Below are positions 43,138-50,663 of a DNA stretch of 64,000 bases, piece after piece (within the stretch, counting starts at the first letter, position 1; the number at the start of each line of letters is the position of its first letter). The notes below the pieces were generated by a model. The model did no database searches. It was not told where the DNA came from and saw only the letters and a program-made list of their open reading frames with translations. This DNA is from Candidatus Poribacteria bacterium (GTDB lineage: Bacteria > Poribacteria > WGA-4E > WGA-3G): the NCBI GenBank assembly GCA_009839745.1, contig VXPE01000041.1, positions 89,677-153,676 on the forward strand, read 5' to 3'. Made by a program: the position numbers and the translations under genes.

Positions 43138-43173
43138 ACTGAGAATTACCCCTTTTTCGGGGTTTTCCTCAGT
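43138..43173 (-). terminator. Hairpin after the 82-codon ORF
   Basis: Minus-strand arms ACTGAG and CTCAGT enclose a second stem (ACCCC/GGGGT) around GAAAAA. It follows the small ORF at 43183-43431 by ten bases. It could be a terminator or an intron RNA stem; no long T run follows. Confidence 0.5.
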
Positions 43174-43182
43174 ATATATCAA

Positions 43183-43431
43183 TTATTGTGAATTTTGCAT
43201 GAAACCTGTGCATAATTCTTTACTTTTTCCGATTTCCTCAATCTTATTGACTGCGTGAGTCAACTTAGATTCTATATGATTTCCCAAATGATAACTTGAT
43301 ACATTGACGTTAGGATCAATCTTTACCCCTATGTTCTGCATCGCAGACTTATGCCTGTTATCCCAATCCAAGTAAACATAACGCAGATTTACTTGATTAT
43401 CAAAATAAATATAAGATTTTGACTTGGGCAT
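43183..43431 (-). CDS. Small ORF in the 5' part of the intron
   Basis: 82 codons, reading YIYFDNQVNLRYVYLDWDN at the start and ELCTGFMQNSQ at the end, AT-rich like the intron. The text looks protein-like, and a hairpin follows it, but it overlaps the place expected for intron domains I to III, so it may be a chance frame through structured RNA. Family not recognised; the start codon is uncertain. Confidence 0.4.
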   Translation of the reverse strand: MPKSKSYIYFDNQVNLRYVYLDWDNRHKSAMQNIGVKIDPNVNVSSYHLGNHIESKLTHAVNKIEEIGKSKELCTGFMQNSQ

Positions 43432-43715
43432 TACACTTTAGTGATAAATCACATCAAAGGCTGTGTATTTAATTTAAAGAGGCTTACAATTATTCAACTT
43501 TCGCTTATCCATAGTCAACTTTGGCGGACGTTTACACGGAAAATCTATATTATTACTAATATAAATTGTGCCTTATTCCTTTCTCTCGCCTTGTCCCTTT
43601 GCTATTGCCCTTGCCGTTTCCGACAAAAGATTTAAGGTAAACCATACACAGTTGGGATTGTGTAGCGGGTATTCTCCGCATTTATCATTTGATCATCATA
43701 TCGCACGCGTTAAAT

Positions 43716-43744
43716 ATTATAACATATCTTCAAATGTTTGTCAA
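43716..43744 (-). promoter_or_regulatory. Perfect sigma70 promoter abutting the intron
   Basis: On the minus strand TTGACA (43739-43744), a 17-base spacer and TATAAT (43716-43721) lie so that transcription would start about three bases before the intron's GTGCG. It would express the whole intron with almost no 5' exon. Confidence 0.82.
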
Positions 43745-43799
43745 CCAATTTTTTCAATTTCTATACACAGAATATGACAAATTTGAATTGATAGAAAAT

Positions 43800-43835
43800 A
43801 GTAGGATAGGTAACCCGTTCGTTACCGATCCTACT
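43800..43835. repeat. Perfect-like hairpin beside the intron
   Basis: Arms AGTAGGATAGGTAAC and GTTACCGATCCTACT (one mismatch) surround CCGTTC. On the minus strand it is followed by ATTTTCTATC, so it may be a terminator for transcripts reaching it from the right, upstream of the intron promoter. An operator is the alternative. Confidence 0.65.
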
Positions 43836-43894
43836 TCGGCATCAAACCCCTCATTCTATCCGCTGCCTTCTTAGTGAAAATAAACAAAATTATA

Positions 43895-43923
43895 TTCAAT
43901 TCTCTGACGATTCGTGATAAAAT
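43895..43923 (+). promoter_or_regulatory. Probable promoter of LamG gene
   Basis: TTCAAT (43895-43900), 17 bases, TAAAAT (43918-43923), 68 bases before the ATG at 43991. Confidence 0.5.
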
Positions 43924-43990
43924 CTACCCAGAAATTTCCCAGTTTTCAGAGACAAATAATCCATAAACACATGAACAAAGGAGAATTGAT

Positions 43991-44779
43991 ATGGCTCGCT
44001 TGACAATCAGCTTAATCATCGTCGGTTTCATGTTCGCACACCTCTGCAACGCTGAAATCGATCCGGGATCTATTGTGGGTGCGTGGTTGTTTGATGAAAC
44101 AGGTGGAAAAGTCGCCAAAGATTCATCCGACAATGGCAACGACGGCGACCTTGTCGGGGGTGCGAAATGGGTGAAGGGTAAATTCGGCAACGCCATTGAA
44201 CTCAATGGTAAGGACGCTTGGGTCACCGTTCCAGCGATCGGACCGCTTGATGATTTTACACTCATGAAATGGTTCAATTCCACAGGTAGGGTCGGACTCT
44301 GGAGATGCTTCTTCAACCGTGATGGTTGGGCTGCCGGATACGTCCACTATCAATTCCGCCCAGACAACAAGATGGAGATGGCTATCCACTCGAACAACCC
44401 AGTGCGACACCCGGGATGGCCTGAATCGGATTTCACGGCGGATAAAAGCATTCTGGATAAATGGTTCCATCTCGCAGTGGCTTATAGCAGGACCGGTAAA
44501 TTCGTTCGCGTCTACTTCGATGGTGAACTTGACGCTGAGGGGAATTGGGGACCCTTGGCCGGGGAATTTGGACCCGGACGGATCGGTTCGTGGAGCGGTG
44601 GCGGCAGAGAGTGGGAGGGTCTGTTCGATGAAATGCTACTCTTCGATGTCGCACTGGAGGTAGAAGACATTCAGATGCTTATGGAAAACGGATTAGAAGC
44701 CACGCTCGCTGTTGAACCCGCAGGTAAACTTACAACAAATTGGGGGGACCTTAAGTTAGGACGGACACACAGCAGATAG
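43991..44779 (+). CDS. Exported LamG-domain protein with WGxLK tail
   Basis: 262 residues with a signal peptide (ISLIIVGFMFAHLCNA) and one LamG/concanavalin-like domain: GAWLFDETGGKVAKDSSDNG, WFHLAVAYSRTGKFVRVYFD and the terminal LFDEMLLFDVALEVEDIQML. It is a paralogue of the protein at 3703-4515 and shares its tail form VEPAGKLTTNWGDLK. GGAG precedes the ATG. Probably surface-attached and carbohydrate-binding; ligand unknown. Confidence 0.88.
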   Translation: MARLTISLIIVGFMFAHLCNAEIDPGSIVGAWLFDETGGKVAKDSSDNGNDGDLVGGAKWVKGKFGNAIELNGKDAWVTVPAIGPLDDFTLMKWFNSTGRVGLWRCFFNRDGWAAGYVHYQFRPDNKMEMAIHSNNPVRHPGWPESDFTADKSILDKWFHLAVAYSRTGKFVRVYFDGELDAEGNWGPLAGEFGPGRIGSWSGGGREWEGLFDEMLLFDVALEVEDIQMLMENGLEATLAVEPAGKLTTNWGDLKLGRTHSR

Positions 44780-44834
44780 GCAGAAACGATAGATAATCTC
44801 CGATAGGCGCGCTCCGAGGCGCGCCTGGAGGACA

Positions 44835-44984
44835 TTATTCCTGCTTTAATCGTCCCCACAAGGTCGTCAGCAACACAGCACTTGGCTGAACAGGGAAAGC
44901 ACGGCGCTCAGGGACCCATGCGGAGCCCCAATTCATAGAGAGTTCATCTGTCAATTGGCGAGGCTCACCATCCGCTGCGTTCAT
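44835..44984 (-). pseudogene. Remnant of a WGxLK-tailed protein gene
   Basis: A minus-strand frame of 49 codons from the ATG at 44984 reads MNAADGEPRQLTDELSMNWG and ends SAVLLTTLWGRLKQE before TAA. The end fits the WGxLK tail seen at the C-termini of three exported proteins in this window. The frame continues upstream only about ten codons (with NWRYI) to a stop, and no signal peptide remains. It is most simply the 3' end of a decayed exported-protein gene, or a very small gene. Confidence 0.55.
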
Positions 44985-45078
44985 AATATAACGCCAGTTT
45001 GAAAAAAGTCCGAGAAGTCAAGACAAACGCACATTTAAGAAAAAAGAGCCATTTTTTCACGGAATTAACCCCCTAAAG

Positions 45079-45112
45079 AATCAACGGTATGAAGCCCGTG
45101 TGGGCTTCCCCG
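45079..45112. repeat. Hairpin element AATCAACGGTAT
   Basis: Copy of the hairpin repeat with stem GAAGCCC/GGGCTTC and loop GTGT, flanked by the conserved AATCAACGGTAT and CCCCG. Other copies are at 25221, 37945 and 52291. Confidence 0.75.
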
Positions 45113-45184
45113 CCCCTTATCAGGGGGACTTTAAGAGGAGATCGTCTACCCCAAATATTTATCAAACTCACGTTATCCTATTAA

Positions 45185-45817
45185 TTAAAAAAGAGTCAAC
45201 TGTGGAATTTCGACCGCCTCTTGTAACTTTCGCATCGCCTCGGCGATGTCATCGACAAGGACTTGCCGGAGTGCCGTAAAATTCTCACCCTCCTGCCGTA
45301 GGACATACGCAGGGTTAAACGTCGCCATTGCGAAGGGAGCATACGTGGTATCCGTAAACCAGACACCCCGTTCCTCTGTAATGCGGAATCTACGATGGAT
45401 AAGCACTTTCGCGGCAGGCGCGCCCATACAGAGAACGACTGAGGGTTGCATCACAGTCAGCTCACCATCCAGCCATTTGGAACACGCCTTAATCTCTGAT
45501 GCCTTCGGTGGACGGTTCTTTAACACATCCCCTTTACGACTCGCGGCACGACATTTAATGATGTTCGTGAGCCAGATATCGCTACGCGTCAACGCATTTA
45601 CTGCCAAAACATCATCCAGCATATCCCCAGCAGGACCTGAAAATGGGAGTGCTGTCCGATTATCCGCAGCAGAGGGTCCCTCCGCAACAATCGCTAACTT
45701 TGCGGTGGCATCGCCGCTACCGAAAACAACATTCGCACGGGTTTTCGACAAGTCACATGCTGTACAAACGCTTGCCCGCGTTTTAAGGGTTTGCATCTGT
45801 GTCTGAACGCTATTCAT
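45185..45817 (-). CDS. Uracil-DNA glycosylase, family 4/5-like
   Basis: 210 residues. CTACDLSKTRANVVFGSGD at the N-terminus carries two of the Fe-S cluster cysteines. AKLAIVAEGPSAADNRTALP with FSGPAGDMLDDVL is the first active-site motif, LTNIIKCRAASRKG gives the next Cys region, and the second motif is MATFNPAYVLRQ (NPA in place of HPS/HPA). It removes uracil from DNA in base excision repair. The NPA and GAPAAKVLIHRRFR variants leave open whether it is a UDGX-like cross-linking form. Monocistronic. Confidence 0.87.
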   Translation of the reverse strand: MNSVQTQMQTLKTRASVCTACDLSKTRANVVFGSGDATAKLAIVAEGPSAADNRTALPFSGPAGDMLDDVLAVNALTRSDIWLTNIIKCRAASRKGDVLKNRPPKASEIKACSKWLDGELTVMQPSVVLCMGAPAAKVLIHRRFRITEERGVWFTDTTYAPFAMATFNPAYVLRQEGENFTALRQVLVDDIAEAMRKLQEAVEIPQLTLF

Positions 45818-45877
45818 GTTTCACACCGACTTCACTACAGATTATCTCATAGGCAAAGGGCTTCTTCTTTCCGAATT

Positions 45878-45902
45878 GGTGCGGTTAGAAACCGCACCTA
45901 CC
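45878..45902. repeat. Palindromic repeat GGTGCGGTT..AACCGCACC
   Basis: GGTGCGGTTAGAAACCGCAC and CTACC match the copy at 9509-9532 in arms and loop. It lies just beyond the 3' end of the RNA candidate at 45922-46304. Confidence 0.7.
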
Positions 45903-45921
45903 GGGGTTGGTGACGAGTGAG

Positions 45922-46304
45922 AGTGATACCACCCACACGCTAAAGCGTCGGGCTTCGGCTTCATAGACAGTGCGGTTTTCTCTAAGAGTCCACCGTCTTA
46001 TTCCGTCTCCACCCGCAGGCAATTCCCTATCCCCCTGAAAAAGCGGGGTAGGCATATCGTGCGGAAACTTTCACGGGTATCCCTGCCTGCCTCTCACCAA
46101 AGGGTGAGAAAAGTTGAGAAGGCGGGCAGCAATACAACGTGCGAGATTTCACCTTCGCTCCGATTCACGCTTTCGCGCAATTACGCGTCAACTGCCCATA
46201 CATGTTTTTCAAGTGGTGTCACACTTAGCACTTTTTGACTCCCTCTCACAGGAGTGGACAACTCCCCAACAAGTGTTGGGGGTGAGAGCGTTGTCCTAAG
46301 TGTT
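45922..46304 (-). ncRNA. Candidate structured RNA with IS200/IS605-like right end
   Basis: This gene-free 380-base stretch follows a strong promoter. Its 5' part folds tightly on the minus strand. ACACTTAG pairs with CTAAGTGT. Inside, GGACAAC pairs with GTTGTCC around the hairpin CCCCAAC-ACTT-GTTGGGG. The next hairpin ACTCC/GGAGT shows GTGAGAG in its loop, complementary to CTCTCAC in the first stem-loop, a loop-loop or pseudoknot contact. Further stems are CTGCCCGCC/GGCAGGCAG enclosing TCTCACC-CTTT-GGTGAGA, and CCTACCCC/GGGGATAGG. The end, GAAGCCCGACGCTTTAGCGT, resembles the right end of TnpB-type elements, where guide RNAs end. No transposase gene is present. It may be an orphan omega-RNA-like relic or an unrelated RNA. 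Confidence 0.55.
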
Positions 46305-46310
46305 AAGAAT

Positions 46311-46339
46311 ATTAAACCACAATTTATGAAAAATGTCAA
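46311..46339 (-). promoter_or_regulatory. Strong promoter of the RNA candidate
   Basis: TTGACA (46334-46339), 17-base spacer, TTTAAT (46311-46316) on the minus strand, with no start codon or ribosome binding site in the following 380 bases. Confidence 0.72.
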
Positions 46340-46437
46340 GTATTTTTTTTCAAAAAACGCTGCAGCCTAACACACGAGGGCGGTTTTTCATCCCCAAACC
46401 TAAGGGATGGGGCTTTCACACCGAAAGGTTGGTAAAA

Positions 46438-48990
46438 CTACAAGTTGCCTCCCGAAGTTTTCGAGAAGTGAACACTGGCTTGGACCAACTGATCCGGTTG
46501 CGTTCCCGTAAAGGTTAGTTTATAAATCGGTTTGTCCCAATTATATTGATAATCGCTACCATAGGTTGCCACACTTACGGGTAGGTAACCCTCCGGCACA
46601 TGAATAAAGCAGGTGCCTTCGGCTTGGCGAAGCGGTTTGCAGACGATCATGTAAGTCTGGCTGTGCCTATCCCAACCCGCAGATAGGATCTCAACACCGC
46701 CCTGTGTATAGTGCATATCCGTAGCGAGGAATTGTGGCACATCCTGTTCTTCACGGAAGCAGAGCAGTTTCGCAGAACGGGGTGGAATGTTCAATAAGGT
46801 GACACTGTGCGAAACCTTTCCAAGATATTCGCGCATCCAGAAGTCATGGACGAGGAAATCCTTAGATTTGGGTAACCCAAGTGCCTCCATTTCAAAATAA
46901 GCGTCATCTTCATGGTCGTCCCAGTTGAAAACTGCGGCGAGATACCAAGATTCACGCGGTGTTGACACGGGTAGACACCATATCTTGGGAAACGGTTCAT
47001 CGTAAAGGTCTATAGGTGTAGCAGCCTCGCCTATGAGTGGAAAGATTTTCGCTAAGTAACCCGCACGCGACGCACGCAGTGTTAGAGATTGGTCTGCACA
47101 CAAGACTGTCCCCCCACTCAAGGCAGCCGCCGTCATTTCCACAATCGCCTCGTTGATCGGACGAGGTTCATCAACAGCAATCTCACCAAAAATGTGTCCC
47201 CAGAGAACGTTATGTTCCGTGAGATGCGCTGCATACCGGCTCAGACGATGCTTCGTCCCACGCTGATGATGCCATGAGTCACTTGGACGGTTGGAAACCC
47301 CGCCGATAGCAGAAAGGGAAGGACTGAGGAGTGGGGTATTAATATCAATACTACCGACGCACGGACCTGGAACCGTATTGTATCCTGCCAGCAGCACATC
47401 ATCCGTGAGACGGACGCTTTCTGACTGTATTTCATCAATCGTCTCTCTGAGTAATTTTCCAGCAAGACGATACAGTTGGACCGAGGTCAGGCTGCTATCA
47501 TGCCAGTGCAAGTTGTGGGAAGCGTTCGTGAGCCCCAGCGTATAAGCTGTAAAATCGGCGTGGATGAAGGAATATCCACATTCGCCCACCACCTGTTTCA
47601 TCTGTTTACGAATACGTGCCTGCACCTGTGGATGCGAAACATCCAAGAGCGCGACCTCTTTACCACTCTCTGGTAGATGAACAGAGGCAGGTTTGTAGCC
47701 CTTACGCATAGAATGATGCCGTGAATATTTTCTGCCACCTCGGGCGGCAGTTTTCTCTTGTATACAATAATCTGGATGGTTTTGGACCAGCCTCGAATCC
47801 AGTGCGGCACAGAAAGGATTGAACCGGAGCCTCGCTTTGAAACCCTTTGCTCGGATCTGACTGACAACCGCTTTTATTTCCTCACGATTTTGGGATCCTG
47901 CGGCATTTGAACCTTGCGAAAAAATCCCCACTTCTGATTCCGAGACAGCATTCAATTGAACAGAATCAATGCCGCCGGGAAAGTTCGGCTGAAACATCGG
48001 ACTCTCGGCGAGAGCGTCTACTTGGGTTAAGATAGCACTGGCATCAATTGATCCTTCTGTATCCGAAAGCGTCCACACAGTAGCCGGAGTGCCGGATTCG
48101 CGGGACCTTCGATTTTGAATACGATCGCGCTCGTGTGCGCTGTTTTGCGCGGCTACCAGCGAAATATAATGTTCATAGGCTGCAGACGCTGGGTCTGCGA
48201 AATTGATATAAGCAGTTTCGGAGGTGATCTTTTCACCGGGATCGCACGCTTGCCGACACTCATGGTAAAGTGCCCACGGATTGACACCCGACGCGGAGGA
48301 CCTCTTACCCTGTCCGCGTGAGCCACGCCCATTATTTTTCTGGCAGCCCACTTGAATTCGGGGCCACCATTTCTCAGCCGTCAGGAACCCGAAGACCAGT
48401 GCTTTCCCACCTTTTGTATTGCAAAGCACACCATCATTGCTCGGATGCATGGCGTCGGTCTCACTCAGTAGAAACCCTTCATAGAGTTTTCTACTGATGC
48501 TGGGAGAAACAGGTGGCGTGTTAATAAAGAGGTGGCAATCCGATGGAAGCCCCCCAAGGAACACCCCCCCACTACGGTTGGCTGAAACCCCAAGCACGGT
48601 TACACTGTTGAGCCGAATGGGTTTCGGTTTTAGGTTCTCAATACTCACCTTAACGTGTATTGCGGAGTGTTCGGTATAGCAATTGAGGTCGGTGTTTATC
48701 CGAATCCACTTACCTGTCGCTTCGTATGAGAAGCGAATTTGGTGATAACTCCCGAAAGCGTCGGTCTTCGGAAGTTCTGTAATAAATTCGCGAGTCCCAG
48801 CATCCTCAGTTTTGACGACCTTTCCATCGTCAAGGGTTACCTGCGTACACCCCTCTCGGATAATTGTGTCACCGTTCTCATCAATATAATCCCATGTCCC
48901 TCTTGCAAGATTAAACTTAATTTCAAATTGCGTATGGTTTATCACGACCAAGTTGCCCTGTCGTGAAACTGTTATCTCATCTGATCTCAT
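46438..48990 (-). CDS. Alpha-galactosidase-like glycoside hydrolase (clan GH-D type)
   Basis: 850 residues. The N-terminal beta-supersandwich (1-310) is followed by a TIM-barrel with GFKARLRFNPFC, the candidate nucleophile segment GYSFIHADFTAYTLG and the late LSGGTVLCADQSL typical of GH27/GH36/GH31-related barrels. The C-terminal beta domain carries VFNWDD and LVHDFWMREYLG. No signal peptide is seen. It probably hydrolyses an alpha-galactoside or related sugar in the cytoplasm, but specificity is not readable and the catalytic Asp assignments are by motif only. AAGGAAATTG precedes the ATG. Monocistronic. Confidence 0.75.
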   Translation of the reverse strand: MRSDEITVSRQGNLVVINHTQFEIKFNLARGTWDYIDENGDTIIREGCTQVTLDDGKVVKTEDAGTREFITELPKTDAFGSYHQIRFSYEATGKWIRINTDLNCYTEHSAIHVKVSIENLKPKPIRLNSVTVLGVSANRSGGVFLGGLPSDCHLFINTPPVSPSISRKLYEGFLLSETDAMHPSNDGVLCNTKGGKALVFGFLTAEKWWPRIQVGCQKNNGRGSRGQGKRSSASGVNPWALYHECRQACDPGEKITSETAYINFADPASAAYEHYISLVAAQNSAHERDRIQNRRSRESGTPATVWTLSDTEGSIDASAILTQVDALAESPMFQPNFPGGIDSVQLNAVSESEVGIFSQGSNAAGSQNREEIKAVVSQIRAKGFKARLRFNPFCAALDSRLVQNHPDYCIQEKTAARGGRKYSRHHSMRKGYKPASVHLPESGKEVALLDVSHPQVQARIRKQMKQVVGECGYSFIHADFTAYTLGLTNASHNLHWHDSSLTSVQLYRLAGKLLRETIDEIQSESVRLTDDVLLAGYNTVPGPCVGSIDINTPLLSPSLSAIGGVSNRPSDSWHHQRGTKHRLSRYAAHLTEHNVLWGHIFGEIAVDEPRPINEAIVEMTAAALSGGTVLCADQSLTLRASRAGYLAKIFPLIGEAATPIDLYDEPFPKIWCLPVSTPRESWYLAAVFNWDDHEDDAYFEMEALGLPKSKDFLVHDFWMREYLGKVSHSVTLLNIPPRSAKLLCFREEQDVPQFLATDMHYTQGGVEILSAGWDRHSQTYMIVCKPLRQAEGTCFIHVPEGYLPVSVATYGSDYQYNWDKPIYKLTFTGTQPDQLVQASVHFSKTSGGNL

Positions 48991-49027
48991 CCATCAATTT
49001 CCTTTTTTATAGTAGCTTTCAGCAAAA

Positions 49028-49120
49028 CAACCGTCAGCAGTCAGCAATCAGGAAAGAGGTTCTCTTTCCGAAAACCGTCAGTCGATGGTTTCCGATGGCT
49101 GATGGAAACCGATAGCCAAT
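49028..49120. repeat. Heptad-like intergenic repeat
   Basis: AACCGTCAGCAGTCAGCAAT and further CCGATGGCTGATGGAAACCG show the GTCAGCA seven-base period and its reverse. Same class as 851-875 and 18235-18320. Confidence 0.55.
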
Positions 49121-49133
49121 TTGCTGCGAGCCA

Positions 49134-49871
49134 TTAACTCCCGGAAGCGGCAACTGCCCAACAAGATATGATCGCTGCGGGTTCATCTCCCATTTGAGAA
49201 AGCGAAAAGGTGTCTCCAGGGGACAGGAAGAGGACATCATGTCGTTCCAAAGCACATGTCTCTCCAGTGTCCATTGTCACTTCAGCACATCCATCGCGCA
49301 ACACATAAATTGACTCGCTGTCTATCGGTTCATGCGCAAAGTTTTCGCCTTTGTTGAGATGGATGTAATCTACAGAAAGATGTACAGAACCTTTTTGTGG
49401 AGAGACCACACTTCGCCACTCGGTGGATTTCCCAAAAACAGGACCACTGCGCGCCATACTGATGACTTGGACGTTACTTCTATGCCCAGCTTGAGGTGTG
49501 GGGGCTGTATCTGGCGTATCTCGTTCACCCCGGTAGAGTGCCATATCCGGTGGAGCCTGGAAACTAATTAAACGCGCCATGTTCGGTGTCGTATTAACCG
49601 TTCCATGGACCTCGCCTGCGGGCACAAAGATGACATCGCCCGCAGCAATCGGTGTATAGACCTCTCCTTGACGGATAGCACCACCACCTTCTAAAACGAC
49701 AATCGCGTCTTCCGACGCATCGTGATAATGCTGCGTAAACTCTTGACCGGGCGCGTGAACCCCATGGTTTAAAGTCAATTGTTTGGATCCCATATCGGGA
49801 TGGACAACACGCCAGTTTTTACCTTTACCCATTTGAAAGGGCGTTCCGGATTGAAGATTCAAAATTTTCAT
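49134..49871 (-). CDS. Double cupin-domain protein
   Basis: About 245 residues with two cupin barrels. The first has EFTQHYHDASEDAIVVLEGG, with a metal-binding HxH...E pattern, and GDVIFVPAGEVHGTVN with the closing His. The second (ENFAHEPIDSESIYVLRDGC and LFLSPGDTFSLSQ) lacks some ligands. Cupins include dioxygenases, isomerases and sugar-binding regulators; the reaction is unknown. The start at MKILNLQSGTPF is preferred over an ATG seven codons earlier. It lies between the glycosidase and rsmD on the same strand. Confidence 0.85.
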   Translation of the reverse strand: MKILNLQSGTPFQMGKGKNWRVVHPDMGSKQLTLNHGVHAPGQEFTQHYHDASEDAIVVLEGGGAIRQGEVYTPIAAGDVIFVPAGEVHGTVNTTPNMARLISFQAPPDMALYRGERDTPDTAPTPQAGHRSNVQVISMARSGPVFGKSTEWRSVVSPQKGSVHLSVDYIHLNKGENFAHEPIDSESIYVLRDGCAEVTMDTGETCALERHDVLFLSPGDTFSLSQMGDEPAAIISCWAVAASGS

Positions 49872-49932
49872 TCTTTTTGCCCCAAAGCACAAGATGCCTT
49901 ATATTGCAGATGTCGGGATTCGGAGATCCCTC

Positions 49933-50520
49933 CTACAAATTTTTCTCATAAAACGATACAACCGTATCCCCGTAACGCGCCTGCCGACTCCGCCTCAAAC
50001 CCCCGACTGCATCCGGCACAATATGCTGCTTCGCGTGTTCAACGAGCAGAAGGCCACCGACACAGAGCAGCGAACTCTCGGCAAGCAGTGATAAACAGGG
50101 CGTATACAGCTGCGATCCCCCTGCTACATCAAGACCGTATGGGGGATCAAAATAGATAATTTCAAATACACTGGACCGCTTACACAGATACGTAATCCCT
50201 TTTATAGCATCGCGACGGAGTAGACGATACCGCGCGTGGGATTCAATAAGCAGACCACACGTTCGAAGGTTTTTTTCTATAATCTCGATGCACCGCGGGG
50301 CGCGCTCCAAAAACGTGACATGCTTCGCACCACGGCTCAACGCTTCAATTCCCATACTCCCAGTGCCGGCACAAAGGTCCAGGAAATTTGCATCTACTAT
50401 CTGTTCCTGCAGGATACTAAAAACCGATTCTTTAACCCGATCAGCAGTAGGGCGCACGAGGCGATTCCCTTTCGGAGCCGCCAAGCGTCTACCTCTGAAT
50501 GTGCCAGCAATCACTCTCAT
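49933..50520 (-). CDS. rsmD: 16S rRNA (guanine(966)-N2)-methyltransferase
   Basis: 195 residues. MRVIAGTFRGRRLAAPKG opens the RsmD family, VRPTADRVKESVFSIL is a family signature, LDLCAGTGSMGIEALSRGA is the SAM-binding motif and FEIIYFDPPYG is the catalytic NPPY/DPPY motif. It methylates guanine 966 in 16S rRNA during small-subunit assembly. The ribosome binding site lies in the duplicated repeat end at 50521-50565. Confidence 0.94.
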   Translation of the reverse strand: MRVIAGTFRGRRLAAPKGNRLVRPTADRVKESVFSILQEQIVDANFLDLCAGTGSMGIEALSRGAKHVTFLERAPRCIEIIEKNLRTCGLLIESHARYRLLRRDAIKGITYLCKRSSVFEIIYFDPPYGLDVAGGSQLYTPCLSLLAESSLLCVGGLLLVEHAKQHIVPDAVGGLRRSRQARYGDTVVSFYEKNL

Positions 50521-50640
50521 CTTTTAATTATACTTTGCGGATTTTTAATTATACCTTGCGGAGGAACAACAGACGTTTCGACTTTGACGTGCGTTCCTCA
50601 AATCCGCCCTCCGCTACGCTTACGGGCTGCGCGTCTGGAC
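50521..50640 (-). repeat. Dispersed repeat with tandem RBS end
   Basis: CTTTTAATTATACTTTGCGG and TTTTTAATTATACCTTGCGG lie in tandem directly at the rsmD start codon, followed by ATCCGCCCTCCGCTACGCTT as in 25150-25170. Same family as 5903-5999 and 25109-25320. Confidence 0.75.
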
Positions 50641-50663
50641 TTATGAAAACTGAAAACTGACAA

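Larger units (their letters stand above)
40666..43706 (-). mobile_element. Group II intron with reverse transcriptase and extra gene
   Basis: On the minus strand the element starts GTGCGATATGATGATC at 43706, matching the GUGYG 5' consensus. It continues with domain I-like text (AACTGTGTATGGTTTACCTT, GGGCAATAGCAAAGGGACAA). Domain V lies at 40707-40742. Domain VI (40666-40706) is a hairpin with an unpaired A seven bases from a CTAC end. The whole unit (about 3.04 kb) is much more AT-rich than its surroundings, a sign of transfer. It encodes an intact intron protein, a second membrane-anchored protein between that gene and domain V, and a short ORF upstream. Exact ends need alignment. Confidence 0.85.

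Noticed and set aside
45922-46437. Intact tnpB or iscB gene beside the RNA candidate
   Set aside because: Stops occur in every frame at short intervals; no RuvC or HNH motif is visible.
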